Assembly (NCBI GenBank): GCA_016867395.1
Contig: VGJS01000009.1
Location: 26,771 to 90,770, forward strand
DNA from: Candidatus Handelsmanbacteria bacterium
GTDB lineage: Bacteria > Latescibacterota > UBA2968 > UBA8231
Length of the DNA stretch: 64,000 bases
Direction of reading: 5' to 3'
Position numbers and translations under genes: made by a program
In this document: positions 25,588 to 35,373 of the stretch, in pieces
Numbering within the stretch: the stretch's first letter is position 1
How the letters are laid out: every line of letters starts with the position of its first letter
Notes under the pieces: generated by a model
The model's input: the letters and a program-made list of their open reading frames with translations, nothing else
What the model was told of the DNA's origin: nothing
Database searches by the model: none

Positions 25588-27888
25588 ATGACCCAGATCT
25601 GCAATCCGGCCCGGTTGGGCGAGTTGTTGCGGCAGGGTGGGGCAGTAGACCAGGACGGGCTCTACACCTTCTGGCTGTGGGCGCCCCAGGGCAGCGAGGC
25701 GGCCCTGGAGGTGAAGGGGCAGCGCTTCGAGCCCACGCACACCGGCGCCCCGGCCCCCTGGTACTCCTGGATCAGGGCCGGACAGGTGGCGCTGAAGAAT
25801 GGGCAGCCCTTCCCTGTGGGCCTGCGCCTCCAGCAGGGATTGGGGGAGGAGGCAGGGGTGGCCCTGGCCTTTTCGGCGGAGAAGGGATTCGATCCTCGGC
25901 AGAGCTTTGAGGTGAGCCGGGTGTTGCAGCGCGAGCCGGGCCCGGTTACAGACCGCCGCTGGCAGGTGCGGGACGGGGACACCCCCTGGACCCTGCGCCC
26001 CTGGCCCAGCCGCGAGGTCTGGGAGCGGCGGGCCGCCCATATACGGCAGCGCCTGCTGGTGAGCCTGGGCCTGTGGCCCCTGCCCGAGCGCACCCCTCTC
26101 AAGCCCCGGATCAGCGGCCGCCAGGAGCGCGAAGGGTACAGCGTGGAGAAGGTCCGCTTCGAGAGCTTGCCCGGTTTTCTAGTCTGCGGCAACCTCTACC
26201 GGCCCGCCGGTAAAGGGCCTTTCCCGGGGATCGCCTCGCCCCACGGCCACTGGCGGGAGGGGCGGCTGGAGCACTCGGCGGACTGTTCGGTGCCGGGTCG
26301 CTGCATCAACCTGGCCCGCCAGGGGCACGTGGTTTTCTCCTACGACATGGTCGGGTACCTTGACAGCGACCAGCTCCACCACCATCATCCAGGTTTTGGC
26401 CGGCTCGAGGCGCTGTGGGGCATCGGTCTGATGGGCCTGCAGCTGTGGAACAGCATGCGGGCGGTGGATTTTCTGCTTTCCCTGGGGGAGGTGGACCCCG
26501 GGCGCCTGGGCTGCACCGGGGCCTCGGGAGGGGGGACCCAGTGCTTCGCCCTCACCGCAGTGGACGACCGAGTCAAGGCCTCTGCCCCGGTGAACATGGT
26601 CTCGGCCCACATGCAGGGGGGGTGCGGCTGCGAGAACCAGGGCCACCTGCGGGTGGAGATGAACAACGTCGAGATCGCCGCCTGCATGGCTCCCCGGCCT
26701 TTGCTCCTGGTCTCGGCCACCGGGGACTGGACCTGCCACACCCCGGAGGTGGAGTACCCGGCCATCCGCCAGGTGTACCGGCTCTACGGGGCGGAGGAGC
26801 GGGTCAGCGAAAAACAGTTCGAGGCCGGCCATAACTACCACCAGGGCAGCCGCGAGGCGGTGTATGCCTTCTTCGGCAGATGGTTCCTGGGGGTGGACGA
26901 CCCGGAGCGCTTCCGGGAAAAACCCTTTGTGGTTGAAAAGCGCGAGGACCTGCTGGTCTTTGCGGACCAGGCAAGGCCACCCCACCTTCTGGACCAGGAG
27001 GGCCTGGTTAAGGCCCTGATCCAGCGCAGCGAAAGGCGGATGCAAGACCTGCGGCCCACCGATGGTTCCAGCCTCAACCGCTGCAAGAAGGCCCTGGCCC
27101 CGGCCCTGGGCCACGCCCTGTCCGCGGGGATGCCGGCCCCTGGGGAGGTGGAGGCCCAAAACCTGGGCCGGGCCCGCCGCCCCGGCCTGGCAGTGCAGCG
27201 GCTGCTTCTGGGCCGGCGCGGCGAGGGGGACCAGATCCCGGCCCTGTGGTATCTGACCCGGCCGCACCAGCCGGGTACTCCGGCCGTGCTGGTGGTCCAC
27301 CCAGAGGGCAAGGCCGCCCTGGCAGATATGCGCCGGGGCCAGCCCGGCCCCCTGGTGGCCGATCTGCTGGGGCAGGGATACTCGGTGCTGGCCATCGACC
27401 TTTTCCTCACCGGCGAGGCCAGGGGCCTCCGCCCCGAGCAAGGACCGCACTTCCACACCTACAACCAGAGCACCAGCGCCTGCCGGGTGCAGGATATCCT
27501 CACGGCCCTGGCTTTTTTAGATTCTACGGAGGAGGCCGGTGCGGTGGACCTCTTAGGCCTGGGGGCCGCCGGTCCCACGTGCCTGCTGGCCAGGGGCCTG
27601 GCCCCGGGGGTGCGGCGGACCGCGGCGGATTTCAACTACCTGGCCGCCGGCGACGACCGGGCCTGGGCCGAGGAGTTGTTCGTGCCGGCCATCCGCCGGG
27701 TGGGGGACCTGCGCAGCGCCCTGGCCCTGACTGCCCCCGGCCATCTGCTGGTGCATCGAACCGGCAAGGGTTTCCCCGAGGACTGGGCCAGGGCCGCGTA
27801 CCGGGCCGCCGGCAAGGAGGAGCGGCTGGTGGTCGCGGGCCGGCGGCTAAAGTGGGAGGCGGTGCTGGAGTGGTTGAGCGCCCAATGA
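25588..27888 (+). CDS. Double alpha/beta-hydrolase (acetyl-xylan-esterase-like), second domain apparently inactive
   Basis: A 766-aa protein. The first hydrolase domain (about 150-460) shows a nucleophile elbow GCTGASGGGTQCF, acid Asp in SATGDWTCHTP and His in FEAGHNYHQGS, as in esterases acting on decorated xylans. A second domain (about 530-766) repeats the fold, including ILTALAFLDS, but its elbow reads LGLGAAGPTCL, with Ala in the serine position. No signal peptide is visible. The start at MTQICNPARLG is chosen; 31 bases separate it from the ATPase. It probably removes acyl groups from imported oligosaccharides (inference). Confidence 0.75.
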   Translation: MTQICNPARLGELLRQGGAVDQDGLYTFWLWAPQGSEAALEVKGQRFEPTHTGAPAPWYSWIRAGQVALKNGQPFPVGLRLQQGLGEEAGVALAFSAEKGFDPRQSFEVSRVLQREPGPVTDRRWQVRDGDTPWTLRPWPSREVWERRAAHIRQRLLVSLGLWPLPERTPLKPRISGRQEREGYSVEKVRFESLPGFLVCGNLYRPAGKGPFPGIASPHGHWREGRLEHSADCSVPGRCINLARQGHVVFSYDMVGYLDSDQLHHHHPGFGRLEALWGIGLMGLQLWNSMRAVDFLLSLGEVDPGRLGCTGASGGGTQCFALTAVDDRVKASAPVNMVSAHMQGGCGCENQGHLRVEMNNVEIAACMAPRPLLLVSATGDWTCHTPEVEYPAIRQVYRLYGAEERVSEKQFEAGHNYHQGSREAVYAFFGRWFLGVDDPERFREKPFVVEKREDLLVFADQARPPHLLDQEGLVKALIQRSERRMQDLRPTDGSSLNRCKKALAPALGHALSAGMPAPGEVEAQNLGRARRPGLAVQRLLLGRRGEGDQIPALWYLTRPHQPGTPAVLVVHPEGKAALADMRRGQPGPLVADLLGQGYSVLAIDLFLTGEARGLRPEQGPHFHTYNQSTSACRVQDILTALAFLDSTEEAGAVDLLGLGAAGPTCLLARGLAPGVRRTAADFNYLAAGDDRAWAEELFVPAIRRVGDLRSALALTAPGHLLVHRTGKGFPEDWARAAYRAAGKEERLVVAGRRLKWEAVLEWLSAQ

Positions 27889-27904
27889 CAGCAGCGAGGA
27901 AGGG

Positions 27905-28822
27905 ATGAGAATCGGCATCGTAGATTTGGACACCTCCCACCCCCAGAACTGGATCCCCATCGAGCGCGAGCTGGGGCACGAGGTGATGGGGGTGTGGGAC
28001 GGGGGCGAGCTCCACCCGCCCGAGTACGTGCGGGACTTTGCCCAGAAGCACCAGCTCCCCAAGGTGTATGCCAGCCTCGAAGAGATGGCAAAGGATGTGG
28101 ACTGCGCCGTGCTGCACAGTTGCAACTGGGACACCCGCATCGAGCGGGCCCGGCCCTTTGTGGCGGCTGGCAGGGCCATCCTGCTGGACAAACCCGTGGC
28201 CGGCAATCCCGGGGATCTGCGCCAACTACTTGAATGGGAGGCCCAAGGGGTGCGGCTGACGGGGGGTTCCTCGCTGCGTTTTTGCTGCGAGGTGCAGGAG
28301 TACCTAGCCCGGCCCGAGTCGGAGCGCGGGGCGCTGCACACGGCCCTCTGCGGCTGCGGGGTGGACGAATACAACTACGGCATCCACGCCTACTCCCTGC
28401 TGGCCGGGCTGCTGGGGGCCGGGGCCCAGAGCGTGCGGCACCTGGGCCAGGGGGGGCAGCGCCGGGTGCAGGTCAGGTGGGCAGACGGGCGCAGCGGCCT
28501 GCTGGTGATCGGGACCACCACCCGCTGGCTGCCCTTCCACGCCACGGCCATCACCGACCGCCAGGTAAGCCAGTTCCAGGTGGACGCGGGCCGGCTGTAC
28601 CGCTCGCTGTTGGAAAAGGTGTTGCCCTACCTGGAGGGCAAGGGGCCGCCGCCGGTGACGCTGCGCGAACTGCTGGAGCCAGAGCAATGGGCCCTGGCGG
28701 CGCGGCGATCCTGGCTGGAGGGAGACCGGGAGGTGAGGTTGGACGAGTTGGGGGAGGAGGGATACGACGGGGCGGCCTTTGGACGCTTCTACCGCGAACA
28801 AAAATACGGAACGGGGAGTTGA
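27905..28822 (+). CDS. Gfo/Idh/MocA-family oxidoreductase (divergent)
   Basis: A 305-aa protein with a Rossmann N-terminus that starts MRIGIVDLDTSHPQNW rather than the usual GxGxxG, and the family Lys-Pro motif in ILLDKPVAG. The C-terminal half has the expected alpha/beta substrate domain with GVDEYNYGIHAYSLL, where the second conserved His is retained. The atypical cofactor loop resembles that of the short family member at 59653. AGGAAGGG precedes the ATG. It acts beside the next, canonical member on sugars or inositols (inference). Confidence 0.78.
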   Translation: MRIGIVDLDTSHPQNWIPIERELGHEVMGVWDGGELHPPEYVRDFAQKHQLPKVYASLEEMAKDVDCAVLHSCNWDTRIERARPFVAAGRAILLDKPVAGNPGDLRQLLEWEAQGVRLTGGSSLRFCCEVQEYLARPESERGALHTALCGCGVDEYNYGIHAYSLLAGLLGAGAQSVRHLGQGGQRRVQVRWADGRSGLLVIGTTTRWLPFHATAITDRQVSQFQVDAGRLYRSLLEKVLPYLEGKGPPPVTLRELLEPEQWALAARRSWLEGDREVRLDELGEEGYDGAAFGRFYREQKYGTGS

Positions 28823-28824
28823 TC

Positions 28825-29892
28825 ATGGGAGAGAAATACCGGGCGGTCATCGCCGGCTGCGGCAGCATGGCCAGCGGCCATGCCATCGGGTACCGGAGCC
28901 TGGAAAACGTCGAGGTAGTGGCCCTTGCCGATCCGGAGGCCGAGGCGCGGACCAGTTTCGGCGAGCGCTACGGAATCAAAAAGCAGTACGAGGACTTCAG
29001 GGAGATGCTGGACCAGGAGCGGCCCGACATCGTCAGCATCGTCACCTGGCACCGCCTGCACGCGCCCATGACCATCGCCGCCTGCGCCCGCAAACCCAAG
29101 GCCGTGCTCTGCGAGAAACCCATGTCGGTGAGCCTGGGGGACTGCGACGAGATGCTCGTCGCCGCCCACCGCAACCAGGTCAAGCTGGCCATCGCCCACC
29201 AGCGCCGCTTCAACCCGGCCTGGAACGAGGCGCGGCGGCTGATTATGGAGGGGGCCATCGGCCGGCCCAAGCAGGTGGTGGCCAGGGGCGGCCAGGGCCT
29301 GCTCAACGACTGTTCCCACCTGTTGGACATGATGCGCTACGTGCAGGGGGACGTGGAGGCCGACTGGGTGATGGGTAATGTCGAACGCAAGACCGACCGC
29401 TACGAGCGCGACATCCGCATCGAGGACCGTAGCGCCGGCATCATCCACTTCAACAACGGAGCCCTGGGGTTGCTGCTCCAGGAACTGGACGGCCCCAACT
29501 GGCAGGGCGGGATTTTCTACGGCACCGAGGGCACTATCGAGCTGGACGAGCAGAAGGTGCGTCACCTCAGCAGCAGGACCGCCAAGTGGGAGGAGCGGAT
29601 GGTGACGGGGGAGGACCCCAGTGTGGCCCAGGCCCGCGAGCTGGTGGCCTGGATCGAGGGGGTGACCGAACACCGGGGCCGGGCCGAGAACGGCCGGGCC
29701 GCGGTGGAGATTATCATGGCCATCTACGAGTCGGCCCGCATGCACGAGGTGGTCTCCCTGCCCCTCAAGACCAGGGCCTGCCCCCTGGACCTGATGGTGG
29801 AGAGCGGGGCCCTGCCGCTGGAGCGGCCGGGGCGGTACGATATCCGCGCTTTCCTGCTGCGGGGCGAGGCCATGACGCCGGGTCAGCCATGA
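28825..29892 (+). CDS. Gfo/Idh/MocA-family NAD(P)-dependent oxidoreductase
   Basis: A 355-aa sugar or cyclitol dehydrogenase. The Rossmann segment is AVIAGCGSMASGHAIGYRS, followed by VVALADPEAEAR, and the catalytic Lys is in VLCEKPMSVSL. The C-terminal domain has HQRRFNPAW and NDCSHLLDMMRYV, which carries the conserved His/Asp pair. It begins two bases after the preceding family member and overlaps the GH127 gene by ATGA, so all three are co-translated. Confidence 0.88.
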   Translation: MGEKYRAVIAGCGSMASGHAIGYRSLENVEVVALADPEAEARTSFGERYGIKKQYEDFREMLDQERPDIVSIVTWHRLHAPMTIAACARKPKAVLCEKPMSVSLGDCDEMLVAAHRNQVKLAIAHQRRFNPAWNEARRLIMEGAIGRPKQVVARGGQGLLNDCSHLLDMMRYVQGDVEADWVMGNVERKTDRYERDIRIEDRSAGIIHFNNGALGLLLQELDGPNWQGGIFYGTEGTIELDEQKVRHLSSRTAKWEERMVTGEDPSVAQARELVAWIEGVTEHRGRAENGRAAVEIIMAIYESARMHEVVSLPLKTRACPLDLMVESGALPLERPGRYDIRAFLLRGEAMTPGQP

Positions 29893-31727
29893 GCCTCCAG
29901 CCCCGCGCCTTCGCCCCCCTGCCCTTGGGCAGCATCCGGCCCCAGGGCTGGCTGCTGCGGCAACTGCGAATCCAGGCCGAGGGGCTCACCGGGCATTTGG
30001 ACGAGTTCTGGCCCGACGTCATGGACAGCGGCTGGATAGGCGGTCGGGCCGAGGGCTGGGAGCGGGGCCCGTACTGGCTGGACGGGCTGGTGCCCCTGGC
30101 CTTCTCGCTGGACGACGAGCGGCTCAAGGCCAAGGCCGCCCGCTGGGTGGAGTACATTCTGGACCACCAGCACCCCGAGGGCTGGCTGGGGCCGGCGCAG
30201 TCCAAAGGCTACCAGGCCCACGACCCCTGGCCGGCCTTTGTAGCCCTCAAGGCCCTGAGCCAGTACTGCGAGGCCACCCAGGAGGCCCGCGTCCCCCAGG
30301 CGGTGGAGCACTTCCTGCGCTGGCTCGACCGCCGGCTCGACGAGCAGCCCCTCTTCGAGTGGGGCAAATCCCGCTGGGCCGATCTGTTGCTGAGCGCCCA
30401 ATGGCTTTACGAGCGGCGGGGGGATATGTGGCTGCCCAGGTTCGGCGAGAAGCTGCGGGCGCAAGGGTACGACTGGCGGGCCCATTTCGCCGATTTCCGC
30501 CACCGAGCAAAGATGCGGCCCGAGGAATGCCAACAGTGCACCCATGTGGTCAACAACGCCATGGCCCTTAAGCAGCCGGGGCTGTGGTGGCGGCAATCGG
30601 GGGACGAGGGGGACCGCCAGGCGGTGTACCACATGCTGCACATGCTCGATGCCTTCCACGGCCAGGCCACGGGTATGTTTAGCGGGGACGAGCACTACGC
30701 CGGCCTGGACCCCTCCCAGGGCTCGGAGCTGTGCGCGGTGGTGGAGGCGATGTACTCCCTCGAGGTGTTGTGCGGGGTGCTGGGTGCCCCCCGCCTGGCC
30801 GACCGCCTCGAACGCCTGGCCTACAACGCCCTGCCGGCCGCCTTCAAACCCGACATGTGGGCCCACCAGTACGACCAGCAGGCCAACCAAGTGCTCTGTG
30901 CGGTGACGCCGGACCCCATCTGGACCAACAACGGGCCGGACGCCAATATCTTCGGATTGGAGCCCCACTACGGCTGCTGCACCGCCAACATGCACCAGGG
31001 CTGGCCCAAGTTCGCCTCGCATTTGTGGCTGGCTGCGCAGGAGGGGGGGGTGGCCGCGATGAGCTACGCCCCCTGCCGGGTGCGGCGGGGGCCGCTGCAG
31101 TTGGAGGTGCGCGGCGAATATCCTTTCGGCGAGGTGGTGGAGATCAAGGTGCAGGGGGCGGGGGCCTTCCCGCTGTACCTGCGCATCCCCGGCTGGGCCG
31201 CGGGGGCCACCGTGGCGTTGGCCGGCCACCAGACTTCCGCCATGCCCGGCACCTTCCACCGGGTCGCCGCAGACTGGCACACCCCGGCCCTGGTGCGGTT
31301 GACCCTGCCCATGCCCGTCGAGGTGCGCCGGGGCTATCGCGGCAGCGTCTCCCTGTCGCGGGGGCCCCTGGTCTACGCGCTCCGGGTGGGGGAGGACTGG
31401 CGCAAGCTGAAAGGGGAGGAGCCCCACGCCGACTGGGAGGTGTATCCCACCACACCCTGGAACTACGGGCTGGCCCTGGATCCGGAGGACCCCCAGGTCC
31501 AGTTTACACCGGGGCAGGTGGGGGAGTGTCCTTTCTCGCCGGAGGGGGCGCCGGTGAGGATAAGGGTTGCGGGGCGGCGGGTGCCCGGATGGGGCCTGGA
31601 GCGCAACGCGGCCGGAACGCTGCCGCAGAGCCCGGTGGCATCGTCCGAGCCGATAGAGGAGTTGGAGCTGATCCCGTACGGGTGTACGAATCTGAGAGTG
31701 ACGGAGTTCCCGCTGCTGGTTGACTAG
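29889..31727 (+). CDS. GH127-family glycosidase (DUF1680, beta-L-arabinofuranosidase-like)
   Basis: A 612-aa protein with the (alpha/alpha)6 barrel of GH127, beginning PLPLGSIRPQGWLLRQL, typical for the family. Residues of the zinc-thiolate centre of characterised beta-L-arabinofuranosidases can be matched: Glu and Cys in GSELCAVVEAMYSLE and the Cys pair in PHYGCCTANMHQGWPK. C-terminal beta-sandwich domains follow (RGPLVYALR). No signal peptide. It is the final gene of the import operon and points to arabinose-containing glycans as food. Confidence 0.88.
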   Translation: MSLQPRAFAPLPLGSIRPQGWLLRQLRIQAEGLTGHLDEFWPDVMDSGWIGGRAEGWERGPYWLDGLVPLAFSLDDERLKAKAARWVEYILDHQHPEGWLGPAQSKGYQAHDPWPAFVALKALSQYCEATQEARVPQAVEHFLRWLDRRLDEQPLFEWGKSRWADLLLSAQWLYERRGDMWLPRFGEKLRAQGYDWRAHFADFRHRAKMRPEECQQCTHVVNNAMALKQPGLWWRQSGDEGDRQAVYHMLHMLDAFHGQATGMFSGDEHYAGLDPSQGSELCAVVEAMYSLEVLCGVLGAPRLADRLERLAYNALPAAFKPDMWAHQYDQQANQVLCAVTPDPIWTNNGPDANIFGLEPHYGCCTANMHQGWPKFASHLWLAAQEGGVAAMSYAPCRVRRGPLQLEVRGEYPFGEVVEIKVQGAGAFPLYLRIPGWAAGATVALAGHQTSAMPGTFHRVAADWHTPALVRLTLPMPVEVRRGYRGSVSLSRGPLVYALRVGEDWRKLKGEEPHADWEVYPTTPWNYGLALDPEDPQVQFTPGQVGECPFSPEGAPVRIRVAGRRVPGWGLERNAAGTLPQSPVASSEPIEELELIPYGCTNLRVTEFPLLVD

Positions 31728-31734
31728 TGTATTG

Positions 31735-31895
31735 GGGCAGCGGGTAGCGATCCACTCTGGCCGCTCTTAAGGCGCGCCCCTCCCCCTGGCTTGCTCATCG
31801 CTCCGCTACCCGGCCACCCTGCCACGCGGTCTTCCCTGCCCGACCACTCCCCGAGGGAGTCCTACGGGGCCACTCCCCGCCGCCGGTATAGTCCT
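31735..31895 (+). repeat. Dispersed intergenic repeat, copy D
   Basis: The head CGGGTAGCGATCCACTCTGG (31741-31760) resembles copies A and B. AAGGCGCGCC...TGCTC resembles A and C. CTTCCCTGCCCGACCACTCC (31831-31850) matches copy A at 19 of 20 bases, followed by a small hairpin-like CCCGAGGGAG. The tail GGGGCCACTCCCCGCCGCC ends at about 31884. It separates two plus-strand operons; nothing coding is visible here. Confidence 0.6.
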
Positions 31896-31896
31896 T

Positions 31897-31902
31897 TATA
31901 TT
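31897..31902 (+). promoter_or_regulatory. -10-like element for ettA
   Basis: TATATT in a short AT-rich island 38 bases before the ettA ATG, just beyond the tail of repeat D. The -35 is unclear. Confidence 0.35.
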
Positions 31903-31940
31903 TTCTGATCCCAATCCCAAACTAGCCAGCCAAGGAGTCT

Positions 31941-33614
<1,674 letters not shown>

Positions 33615-33616
33615 TC

Positions 33617-34393
33617 ATGCACAATGCACTCAAAGCCCTGCTGCGCGAGGGCAAGGTGGCCCTGGGGGCCCAACTGCGCTTCGGCTCCCCGGCCATCGCC
33701 GAGCTGTGCGGGCTGGCCGGGTACGACTGGCTGCTCATCGACACCGAGCACGCCCCCCAGACCCCGCCGGGGGTCATGGCCCAGTTGCAGGGGGCCGGCT
33801 GCACCCCGGCCACGGCTCTGGTGCGGGTGGCCAGGAACGACCCGGACCTGATCAAGCTCTATTTGGACATGGGCGCCGTTGGTATTGTGGCGCCCTTTGT
33901 CAACACGCCAGAAGAAGCCAAGGCCGGGGCCGACGCCTGCCGTTACCCGCCCCTGGGCACCCGGGGCTGGGGACCGGGCCGGGCCGCTGGGTACGGGCTG
34001 CGCGCGCAGAAGTACACCGAGGCCAGCGACCGGGAGGTGATGTTTGTGCCCATCATCGAGTCGGCCCAGGCCATCGCCAATATCGAGGGCATCCTCGGCA
34101 CCGAGGGGGTGGACGGCTGCATCGTCGGGCCGGCGGATCTGTCCATCTCCCTGGGCACCGCCTTCGACTACCAGAGCGCGGTGTTCCAGCGGGCCCTCGA
34201 CGCGGTGCTGGCGGCGGCGTGGCATACTGGCAAGCCGGGCGGGATCGGGGTGTATGGCCCGGTCTTCGACGGGAAGCTGGCCGCCGAACTGGTAGCGCGG
34301 GGTTTCCGCCTGCTCCTGGCCGGGGGGGACGAATGGATTCTTGGGGCCGGGTGCCGGCTGGTGCTGGACCAACTTGCAACGCTCAAGGGGTGA
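33617..34393 (+). CDS. HpcH/HpaI-family 2-keto-3-deoxy acid aldolase
   Basis: A 258-aa class II (metal) aldolase of the HpcH/citrate-lyase-beta barrel family. Motifs are WLLIDTEHAPQ, ALVRVARNDP, GAVGIVAPFVNTPEEA, the metal Glu in VPIIESAQAI and Asp in VGPADLSISLG. Such enzymes split 2-keto-3-deoxy sugar acids to pyruvate plus an aldehyde. That fits the acid-sugar dehydratases and KDG-type kinase in this window. ATG at 33617 is preferred to GTG at 33611 because AGAGG is then correctly spaced. Confidence 0.9.
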   Translation: MHNALKALLREGKVALGAQLRFGSPAIAELCGLAGYDWLLIDTEHAPQTPPGVMAQLQGAGCTPATALVRVARNDPDLIKLYLDMGAVGIVAPFVNTPEEAKAGADACRYPPLGTRGWGPGRAAGYGLRAQKYTEASDREVMFVPIIESAQAIANIEGILGTEGVDGCIVGPADLSISLGTAFDYQSAVFQRALDAVLAAAWHTGKPGGIGVYGPVFDGKLAAELVARGFRLLLAGGDEWILGAGCRLVLDQLATLKG

Positions 34394-34397
34394 GGCC

Positions 34398-35369
34398 ATG
34401 CGCAGACTCAAGGTGCTCTTCCTGCCGGTGATGCGGCAGTACCACCCCTGGGGCGAGGACGTGGTGGAATTGGTGGGCCGTAACCACGATCTGACCATCT
34501 ACGATCCGCAGCAACCGCTGGAAGGACAGTTCGCCCAAGTGGACGCGGTCATCGACCACGGCGGGGCCCAGGGCACCCGGGCGATGATGGACGCGGCGAA
34601 ACAAGCGCGGCTCTGGCAGGTGACCACCACCGGCTTCGAGCACGTCGATGTGGCCTATCTCAAGCAGCGGGGTATCCCCGTGGCCCACAGCCCCGGCTTT
34701 TTCAGCTGCGCGGCCCTGGCCGAGACGGCGATGATGTTCATCCTGATGCTGAGCCGCCGGTACCGCCAGGCCGCTGAGCTTTTTGGCCAGGGACAGCTTT
34801 ACGAGCCGATGGGGGAGGAGCTGGGGGGCAAGGTGCTGGGCATCGTCGGCTTTGGCGCCAGCGGCCAGGAACTGGCACGGCGAGCCAGGGGCTTTGGCAT
34901 GAAGGTACAGGCCATCGACCTGCACCTTCCAGAGCCGGCCGTGCTGGAGGAATTGAAACCCGAGTTCATGGGGAGCCCGGCGGACCTGGACCAGGTGGTG
35001 GCCCAGGCCGACTTCCTCTCCCTGCACCTGCACTCCAACCCCCAGACCCACCACACCATCGACGGGCGCCGTTTAGGGTTGATGAAACCCACAGCCTGCC
35101 TGATCAATGTGGCGCGGGGGGCGCTGGCCGACGAAGAGGCGTTGTACGAGGCTTTAATAGAAGGCCGCATCGGTGGGGCCGGCCTCGATGTCTTTGCCCG
35201 CGAGCCCATCGACCCAGGAGCCCCCGTCTTCCAGTTGCCCAACGTAGTGGCCACGCCGCACACCGCCGGGGTCACCCGCCAGGTTTCCCGGCGCCGGGCC
35301 CAGGGGGCGGCGGAGAACGTGGACCGGGTGGCCAAGGGCTTCGAACCCCTCCACCGCATCGACACCTGA
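34398..35369 (+). CDS. D-2-hydroxyacid dehydrogenase
   Basis: A 323-aa NAD(P)-dependent dehydrogenase. The cofactor loop is GIVGFGASGQELARRARGFG followed by an acidic IDLH, favouring NAD. The catalytic Arg is in INVARGALAD, Glu in FAREPID and His in ATPHTAGVT. It lies four bases after the aldolase and may reduce the pyruvate or glyoxylate-type product to a D-hydroxy acid (inference). It is convergent with the RNB ribonuclease, with only four bases between stops and no obvious terminator. Confidence 0.9.
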   Translation: MRRLKVLFLPVMRQYHPWGEDVVELVGRNHDLTIYDPQQPLEGQFAQVDAVIDHGGAQGTRAMMDAAKQARLWQVTTTGFEHVDVAYLKQRGIPVAHSPGFFSCAALAETAMMFILMLSRRYRQAAELFGQGQLYEPMGEELGGKVLGIVGFGASGQELARRARGFGMKVQAIDLHLPEPAVLEELKPEFMGSPADLDQVVAQADFLSLHLHSNPQTHHTIDGRRLGLMKPTACLINVARGALADEEALYEALIEGRIGGAGLDVFAREPIDPGAPVFQLPNVVATPHTAGVTRQVSRRRAQGAAENVDRVAKGFEPLHRIDT

Positions 35370-35373
35370 GGCC

